Source: Bacteroidota bacterium
Lineage (GTDB): Bacteria > Bacteroidota > Ignavibacteria > SZUA-365 > JAADGX01
DNA length: 11,461 nt
NCBI GenBank assembly: GCA_027021285.1
Contig: JALUUP010000234.1
Span: forward strand, 1-11,461
Reading direction: 5' to 3'
A program made the position numbers and the translations under genes. Shown here one piece after another: positions 7,410-11,461 of the stretch (positions are counted from its first letter, which is position 1; each line of letters starts with the position of its first letter). The notes below the pieces were generated by a model. The model was not told the DNA's origin. It ran no database searches and saw only the letters and a program-made list of their open reading frames with translations.

Positions 7410-8477
7410 TTATTGAATTTCCTTCACTTCTGTCGATATTTTCGCGGTCTGCGTCATGTAGAAATCGCTGAATTGATTATTGGTGGCTTCCTTGAGCTCC
7501 TGTGGTATTTCAACGAAAACTTTCAGGTTGAGGTTCTGGTGGAGGCTGCGGGAAACGGCCCGGTGTTTATCCATGTCGAAGAATGCCGTACCCCCGCCCG
7601 TGACATGGTATTCCCGGACCTCAGCATTTCCTTGTCCCGTTTCGATGATTTTCGGACCTGCGTACTTCGATTTCATCGTCATCGTGATCTTTTCCATTCT
7701 CGTTCCGCCGTCATCGACGCGACCCGCGAGTCGATAGATCGCGTGATGTTGGACCTGGAGATATCCAAGCATGGCATCCTGCGTGATGGACCAGCTCGAA
7801 TCAACCGTAACCGGTTTGTCGTGCAGTTTTTGGAAAATCAATTGTAACGTACCCTTGAGGACATTCCGAGCGTAATCGTCGCGGATTTTCATCTTGGTCT
7901 CCAGCTTCGTTCGCGCGGCGTCCGTTCCCAGAAGCTCGTTTTCGATCCCCTCCAATCCCCAAATCGAATCGATCGAACCGACGGAAGAAACCTTGATGAA
8001 AAACGGGTGATGCAATGCTGCGGTGAACTGCGCCAGCATACCCTTGCGACTCGAATCGGCTGCATTCTCGGAATCATAACTCAATTCCTGTGCGCCGGTC
8101 TGGGTCGTTACGAATTTTCCGGAATACTTCACGCGGGTTATTTCGCCCTCCAGAACTTGCCCGGATTTCGGAGTAAATGTAAACCAGTACTCGACCAGGG
8201 TCTTTCCCCCCTGCCCGATGGTATCTCTCTTCTGCTCCATCTCTTCCGCGTGTCGCATGTAGAATCGAAATGCCTTTCCAGGGGTGAACCTGTATTGCAG
8301 TAACACGGGCTCATCAACATGTTCATCGGCGACGGATACCACTCTCCCTGTGCTATCCACGGTCGGGGAATACGTACCTGTATCCGTCTTCGAACCATTC
8401 TCTTTCCCCGAATTACCACAGGAAAAAAGAAGCAGGGATAGAGCGAAGGGTAAAAACGAGCGACTTGTAAGACTCAT
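7410..8477 (-). CDS. Lipoprotein of unknown function
   Basis: A 355-residue protein with a lipoprotein signal: Arg6, a hydrophobic core, and a lipobox L17-F18-S19-C20, followed by a Gly/Ser/Lys/Asp-rich flexible tether to about residue 45. The rest is a predicted beta-rich periplasmic domain (LQYRFTPGKAFRFYMRHAEE, then alternating strands such as EYWFTFTPKSGQVLEGEITRVKYSGKF) with no catalytic motif I recognise. The overall pattern recalls DUF6263-type lipoproteins of Bacteroidota, from memory and with low certainty. The start has AGGA nine nt upstream. It lies only 17 nt after namZ, so the two are almost certainly cotranscribed; a role in the same envelope or peptidoglycan process is a reasonable inference. 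The HisA-like gene follows after 90 nt. It has no transmembrane segment beyond the signal and no lone Cys pairs suggesting a cofactor. Confidence 0.7.
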   Translation of the reverse strand: MSLTSRSFLPFALSLLLFSCGNSGKENGSKTDTGTYSPTVDSTGRVVSVADEHVDEPVLLQYRFTPGKAFRFYMRHAEEMEQKRDTIGQGGKTLVEYWFTFTPKSGQVLEGEITRVKYSGKFVTTQTGAQELSYDSENAADSSRKGMLAQFTAALHHPFFIKVSSVGSIDSIWGLEGIENELLGTDAARTKLETKMKIRDDYARNVLKGTLQLIFQKLHDKPVTVDSSWSITQDAMLGYLQVQHHAIYRLAGRVDDGGTRMEKITMTMKSKYAGPKIIETGQGNAEVREYHVTGGGTAFFDMDKHRAVSRSLHQNLNLKVFVEIPQELKEATNNQFSDFYMTQTAKISTEVKEIQ

Positions 8478-8494
8478 GCTGGTCGATCCTGATA

Positions 8495-9742
8495 TTAATA
8501 AAGATAATAGCTTTTGCTGCGATCATGAAAGCGCGACGATACGCGATTCCACCGGGCCAAAATATCGTCCACGGCCGTCCCGGATCGCAACCTTTCTGCC
8601 AGGTCCTTCTCCCCAACAAGATAATCAAAATGCTTTGTCTTCGTAATCTCAACCGACCTGAAATGAAAAAACGTCGCCATCAAACTCAATGCGAGACGCA
8701 TGGGATCGTACTTCGTCCGATCCGTGATCGTTATCGAGACACCCTGGCAGACTTGTCCTTCAAACTTGGGATTCATGGCGCCGGTTCGCCGCTTTGGAAC
8801 GAAACTTACGGGTATGACGGTCACCCCTGCTACACTGTATCGCTGGAATCGCGTTACCACGGAATCCGCTGACAGGAACGGCGCTCCGATCAACGCGAAC
8901 GGATAATCCGTGCCACGCCCCTCGGAGATGTTCGTTCCCTCGAAGTAACAGGTGGCCGGATAAACAAGCATTGTTTCGATACGTGGAATGTTGGGAGAAG
9001 GAGGAATCCATGCGAGCCCCGTTTCCGAAAAGGACATCGCGCGCGACCATCCGCGCATACGAACCACCGTCAGTTTCGGCGCGCGCCGAAAAACCAGCCA
9101 TTTTTCACTCACAGCCATCCGCGCCAATTCCCCCAGGGTCATCCCGTGCAGAATGGGGACGGGCATCATGCCGACGAACGATTTCAGGTCTGGGTCGAGC
9201 ATTGGTCCCCGCGCGCCCAGAAAGGCCAGCGGATTCGGACGGTCGCAGACAAGAAATTCTACCGAGTTGTCGGCCGCCGCTTGCAGGCTCAATAACATGG
9301 TGCTGGCATACGTGTAAAACCTGACTCCCACGTCCTGCATGTCGAAAATCAGGATATCGATTTCGTAAAGGTCTTCCCGCCGCGGGGCGCGTTGATTTCC
9401 GTACAGCGATACCACTGGAATACCCATGATGCGTTCGCGCTCTCCGACCCTTTCCCCGGCTGAAAACGTGCCTGAAAAACCATGTTCCGGCGTGAATATC
9501 TTGCGCAGTTGAAATTCCTTTCGACCGGCGAGATGTTCTATGAGGTGGCGACCGTCGGAACATACGGCGCTGCGATTGGTCACGAGACCGACGCGTTTGC
9601 CTTTCAGCAAATGAAGCGAGTCGGTGACCAAAACATCCGCGCCTGATAGAACGGGAGCTTGTCCGCGTGAGTACGTTGGAAGCAGGAGCAGCACCGCCAA
9701 TGTTACAAATACTGAAACCGTATGGACCGAATTTTTCATCAT
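8495..9742 (-). CDS. namZ: Exo-beta-N-acetylmuramidase NamZ family (DUF1343, GH171)
   Basis: A 415-residue exported enzyme. NamZ enzymes remove MurNAc from the non-reducing end of peptidoglycan fragments during cell-wall turnover and recycling. After a signal peptide of about 28 residues, the family motifs appear in order: GLVTNRSAV (52-60), FTPEHGFSG (83-91) with Glu86 at the conserved glutamate thought to be catalytic, SLYGN (112-116), DILIFDMQDVGVRFYTY (129-145), VCDRPNPL (165-172), ILHGMTLGELA (197-207), and the TCYFEGTNISEGRGTDYPF block (264-282). The length fits the family (about 400). Two tandem ATGs (9742, 9739) make the exact start uncertain and no clear ribosome binding site is seen. 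The Nudix gene ends 15 nt upstream and the lipoprotein gene starts 17 nt downstream, so it sits mid-operon. No MurNAc kinase, MurNAc-6-P etherase or importer is visible in the window. The family call is very firm; exact specificity is inferred. Confidence 0.9.
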   Translation of the reverse strand: MMKNSVHTVSVFVTLAVLLLLPTYSRGQAPVLSGADVLVTDSLHLLKGKRVGLVTNRSAVCSDGRHLIEHLAGRKEFQLRKIFTPEHGFSGTFSAGERVGERERIMGIPVVSLYGNQRAPRREDLYEIDILIFDMQDVGVRFYTYASTMLLSLQAAADNSVEFLVCDRPNPLAFLGARGPMLDPDLKSFVGMMPVPILHGMTLGELARMAVSEKWLVFRRAPKLTVVRMRGWSRAMSFSETGLAWIPPSPNIPRIETMLVYPATCYFEGTNISEGRGTDYPFALIGAPFLSADSVVTRFQRYSVAGVTVIPVSFVPKRRTGAMNPKFEGQVCQGVSITITDRTKYDPMRLALSLMATFFHFRSVEITKTKHFDYLVGEKDLAERLRSGTAVDDILARWNRVSSRFHDRSKSYYLY

Positions 9743-9757
9743 GTACCGGGAACGTAT

Positions 9758-10312
9758 TCAGGGATGGGACGATACCTCAACCCTTCGTTTCAGAAAAAGG
9801 CACCAGGCCGCTAAACTCATCCCATCCCATATTGTTCCATCCGCAATCCTGGCGTTTACATCATCTCGCGTCTGCGCTACGCACTCGAACTCCTCCATGG
9901 CATCGGGCCGCGAATCCCCCGGTGTCAGTCCTTGGGCAAGATAAACCCGGCAGATTTCATCAGTGATACCGTTGAAAGGATTGAACGACCCCAACTGAAC
10001 GAGCTTTTCCGCTGTGTACCCCGTCTCTTCTTTCAGTTCATTCCGTGCCGTTGTCACGGCGTCCACCCCTTCCTTCATTCCACCGGCGGGAAACTCGAGG
10101 CTGTCTCGCCTGTTGAGATAACGGTACTGTTTGACCATGACGACTCGACCGTCTTCCAACACGGGAATGATCATTGCCGATCCCGGTGTGGAGACGTAAT
10201 GGTATTCACCTTCGTAACCCGAGGAAAGCCGGTAGCGATCCAGGCAATACGACCACCAGGGATTCCTCCAGCGAATCACCGTCGAAAGTCGCTTCCACCG
10301 GGCCAGCGCCAT
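9758..10312 (-). CDS. Nudix hydrolase, ADP-ribose pyrophosphatase-like
   Basis: A 184-residue cytosolic protein of the Nudix superfamily, which splits nucleoside diphosphates linked to another group. The Nudix box spans G77-Y99. The metal-binding glutamates E92, E95 and E96 and G98 are present, but the usual first Glu of the box is Val83 and the usual Arg before the second Glu is Asn91. The surroundings fit the ADP-ribose/sugar-nucleotide branch: an N-terminal WKRLST...NPWWSYCLDRYRL segment, FPAGG before the box, and SFNPFNGITDEICRVYLAQGL after it, similar to the family's 'SPGiTDE' element. The ATG at 10312 shares its A with the TGA stop of ndk (TGATG), which points to translational coupling and explains the lack of a separate ribosome binding site. 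It could clear ADP-ribose or nucleotide sugars. GDP-mannose or a dinucleotide polyphosphate are alternatives; the substrate cannot be read from sequence alone. Confidence 0.85.
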   Translation of the reverse strand: MALARWKRLSTVIRWRNPWWSYCLDRYRLSSGYEGEYHYVSTPGSAMIIPVLEDGRVVMVKQYRYLNRRDSLEFPAGGMKEGVDAVTTARNELKEETGYTAEKLVQLGSFNPFNGITDEICRVYLAQGLTPGDSRPDAMEEFECVAQTRDDVNARIADGTIWDGMSLAAWCLFLKRRVEVSSHP

Positions 10313-10737
10313 CAGCGAATCAGCGAAACGATTTCCCGGCCAGAGAAGAAATAGCTGATTTCCTTGTCGGCACTCTCGGGCGAATCCGAGCCATGAATGA
10401 TGTTTTGTTCCTTGCTTTCGGCGTACAACTTTCGCAATGTCCCTTCGTCCGCTTCACGCGGGTCGGTGGCTCCCATCAGCGTACGGAGATCGGCAATCGC
10501 GTTCTCCTTTTCCAGAATGATGGGGATACACGGCCCGGAAGACATGTACACCACGAGATCGGTGAAGAAATGCTTGTCGCGATGAACGTCGTAAAAACCA
10601 CCCGCGGTGTCGGGTGTGAGGCTGATCATTTTCATGCCGACGATCGTGAATCCGGCATCGATAATATGCTGAAGAACTTTCCCCGTCAGGTTCTTCCTGA
10701 CGCAATCGGGTTTCAGAATTGCAAGTGTTCTTTCCAC
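10312..10737 (-). CDS. ndk: Nucleoside diphosphate kinase
   Basis: A 141-residue enzyme, full length for the family. It transfers the gamma-phosphate of ATP to NDPs through a phosphohistidine and so balances the NTP and dNTP pools in the cytosol. The family landmarks are all present: RTLAILKPD with Lys9, FYDVHRDKHFF with Tyr49 and His52, Arg85, GATDP with Thr91, EGTLRKLYAES with Arg102, and the active-site NIIHGSDSPESA with Asn112 and catalytic His115. Translation starts at GTG: the codon before it is CAC and the one before that a TAA stop, and AAGGAAG (10750-10744) is well placed. It heads the cluster with the Nudix gene, whose start codon overlaps its stop. Upstream is a 135-nt gap with a perfect 14-bp palindrome (10777-10790). 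Confidence 0.97.
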   Translation of the reverse strand: MERTLAILKPDCVRKNLTGKVLQHIIDAGFTIVGMKMISLTPDTAGGFYDVHRDKHFFTDLVVYMSSGPCIPIILEKENAIADLRTLMGATDPREADEGTLRKLYAESKEQNIIHGSDSPESADKEISYFFSGREIVSLIR

Positions 10738-10743
10738 GTGTTA

Positions 10744-10750
10744 CTTCCTT
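10744..10750 (-). promoter_or_regulatory. Ribosome binding site supporting the GTG start of ndk
   Basis: AAGGAAG on the minus strand; its AGGA core lies eight nt before the GTG at 10737. An in-frame stop two codons upstream of the GTG excludes any earlier start, and no nearby ATG would keep the conserved N-terminus. Confidence 0.7.
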
Positions 10751-10776
10751 GATTTCAAATATGCGATGTTGAACAT

Positions 10777-10790
10777 AGATTCATGAATCT
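10777..10790. promoter_or_regulatory. Perfect 14-bp palindrome upstream of ndk (possible operator or hairpin)
   Basis: AGATTCATGAATCT reads the same on both strands. It lies about 40 nt before the ndk start, between ndk and the upstream secreted nuclease gene. TTGAA and TTCAA flank it at unequal distances and extend the symmetry imperfectly. A dimeric regulator could bind here. As RNA it would make only a poor hairpin because there is no loop. No clear sigma70 promoter was identified around it. Confidence 0.35.
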
Positions 10791-10872
10791 TCAATTTGTG
10801 GATATTCACCCGAATATAAAAGCCGAGTCCCCGAGCCCCGAACCAGACGCCGCTATTCTCGACGCGGAATGC

Positions 10873-11461
10873 TCACGGTATACGGAGGACGGTACGCGTG
10901 GCGGTTTTTCCTCCCGCACGCACCAGTACCCTGATTACACGGGGGAAGTTTCCAGCATCGAACCTGATCAAGTGATTTCCCTGTAAACGCATCCCGAGGT
11001 TGCGTTCGAGGAGAATCCTTCCCAGAACATCCGTGAGGTGGATCGAAACGAACGTGGGTTTTTCAAGGTCAATTGCAACCGTGAATCCCCTGGAAAACGG
11101 ATTCGGGAATACCGGCCGAAGATGAAAATCCGACGCTCCGGGAAGCCGCGTTCCCGCGGGGCGGGCTAATGAAATATCCGCTACGATGGGAAAGTGATCC
11201 GACGCCGTCCGTGAATCATCGATCCAGACTCCCGTTCGTTTGAGTTCATCCGGGGGCAGGTCGGCCGAGGAAAAGACATAGGCGTGGGGAACGTCGAGCA
11301 CGCTTCCGCTGTAGAGAACGTAATCCAATCGACCCGGCAGGTAATTGCTCGGCTCGTTATGCCACGTGAACGTGAACAAGCTGTTCACGTGCCTGGGATT
11401 GAGGTCCTCGAGACCGCTGCCATCCCAATCGGGTGAAGCATCGGGCCCGAATTCGGCATTG
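10873..11461 (-). CDS. Secreted endonuclease/exonuclease/phosphatase-fold protein with T9SS sorting domain (5' part beyond window)
   Basis: The last 195 residues of a larger protein; the reading frame stays open to the right edge, so an internal GTG at 11388 is not the true start. The first half carries the end of an EEP (DNase I-like) domain: GRLDYVLYSGS, matching the family's RxDYvl element, then TASDHFPIVADI (about 11185-11205), whose Asp-His pair is the conserved end of the active site. The second half, from about 11125 to the stop, is a type A T9SS C-terminal sorting domain: PVFPNPF, then FTVAIDL, VSIHLTDVLGR and a final RTVLRIP. The protein should cross the outer membrane through the Por system and be released or anchored at the surface. 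It may degrade extracellular DNA, or act on phosphodiesters or phosphate esters; EEP members vary widely. The gap to ndk (135 nt) shows no convincing terminator. Confidence 0.85.
   Translation of the reverse strand, partial: NAEFGPDASPDWDGSGLEDLNPRHVNSLFTFTWHNEPSNYLPGRLDYVLYSGSVLDVPHAYVFSSADLPPDELKRTGVWIDDSRTASDHFPIVADISLARPAGTRLPGASDFHLRPVFPNPFSRGFTVAIDLEKPTFVSIHLTDVLGRILLERNLGMRLQGNHLIRFDAGNFPRVIRVLVRAGGKTATRTVLRIP

Noticed and set aside
10795..10872. GC-rich stretch followed by TTTTATATT after the EEP gene, as an intrinsic terminator
   Set aside because: The GC-rich part contains direct repeats of CTCGG but no inverted repeat that could form a stem.

Overview
The window carries eight protein genes, all read from the minus strand. 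Two are cut by the window edges. The organism looks like a Gram-negative member of the Bacteroidota/Chlorobi/Ignavibacteria (FCB) group. The evidence is a type IX secretion (T9SS) C-terminal sorting domain on the right-edge protein, two lipoproteins, an outer-membrane beta-barrel ending in Phe, and a periplasmic alpha-2-macroglobulin. Several genes use AGGA/AAGG ribosome binding sites, and one promoter looks like ordinary sigma70 (TTGACA / TATATT) rather than the TTTG-type of Bacteroidia. This hints at a lineage outside Bacteroidia; the placement is inference.

Layout in the direction of transcription, right to left. (1) 11461-10873: 3' part of a secreted endonuclease/exonuclease/phosphatase-fold protein with a T9SS sorting domain. 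(2) 10737-7410: a tight cluster of ndk (nucleoside diphosphate kinase, GTG start), a Nudix hydrolase overlapping it in a TGATG junction, a NamZ-type exo-beta-N-acetylmuramidase (DUF1343/GH171) 15 nt further on, and an unknown lipoprotein 17 nt after that. (3) 7319-6555: a HisA-family TIM-barrel paralogue that has lost the catalytic Asp and both phosphate-binding glycine motifs and has gained two CxxC pairs. (4) 6418-1643: a 1591-residue bacterial alpha-2-macroglobulin with an intact thioester motif. (5) 1356-475: an outer-membrane beta-barrel protein with its own strong promoter and a structured leader. (6) 398-1: the N-terminal part of a lipoprotein with PD40-type beta-propeller repeats.

The shared theme is the cell envelope: muramic-acid release from peptidoglycan (NamZ), protease trapping (alpha-2-macroglobulin), lipoproteins and an outer-membrane barrel. 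Nucleotide housekeeping (Ndk, Nudix) heads the cluster. I see no mobile element, CRISPR array, tRNA or rRNA, and no convincing intrinsic terminator. No intergenic gap exceeds 300 bases; the largest is 1357-1642. The most original item is the HisA-like protein. I do not see a clear new multi-gene system.
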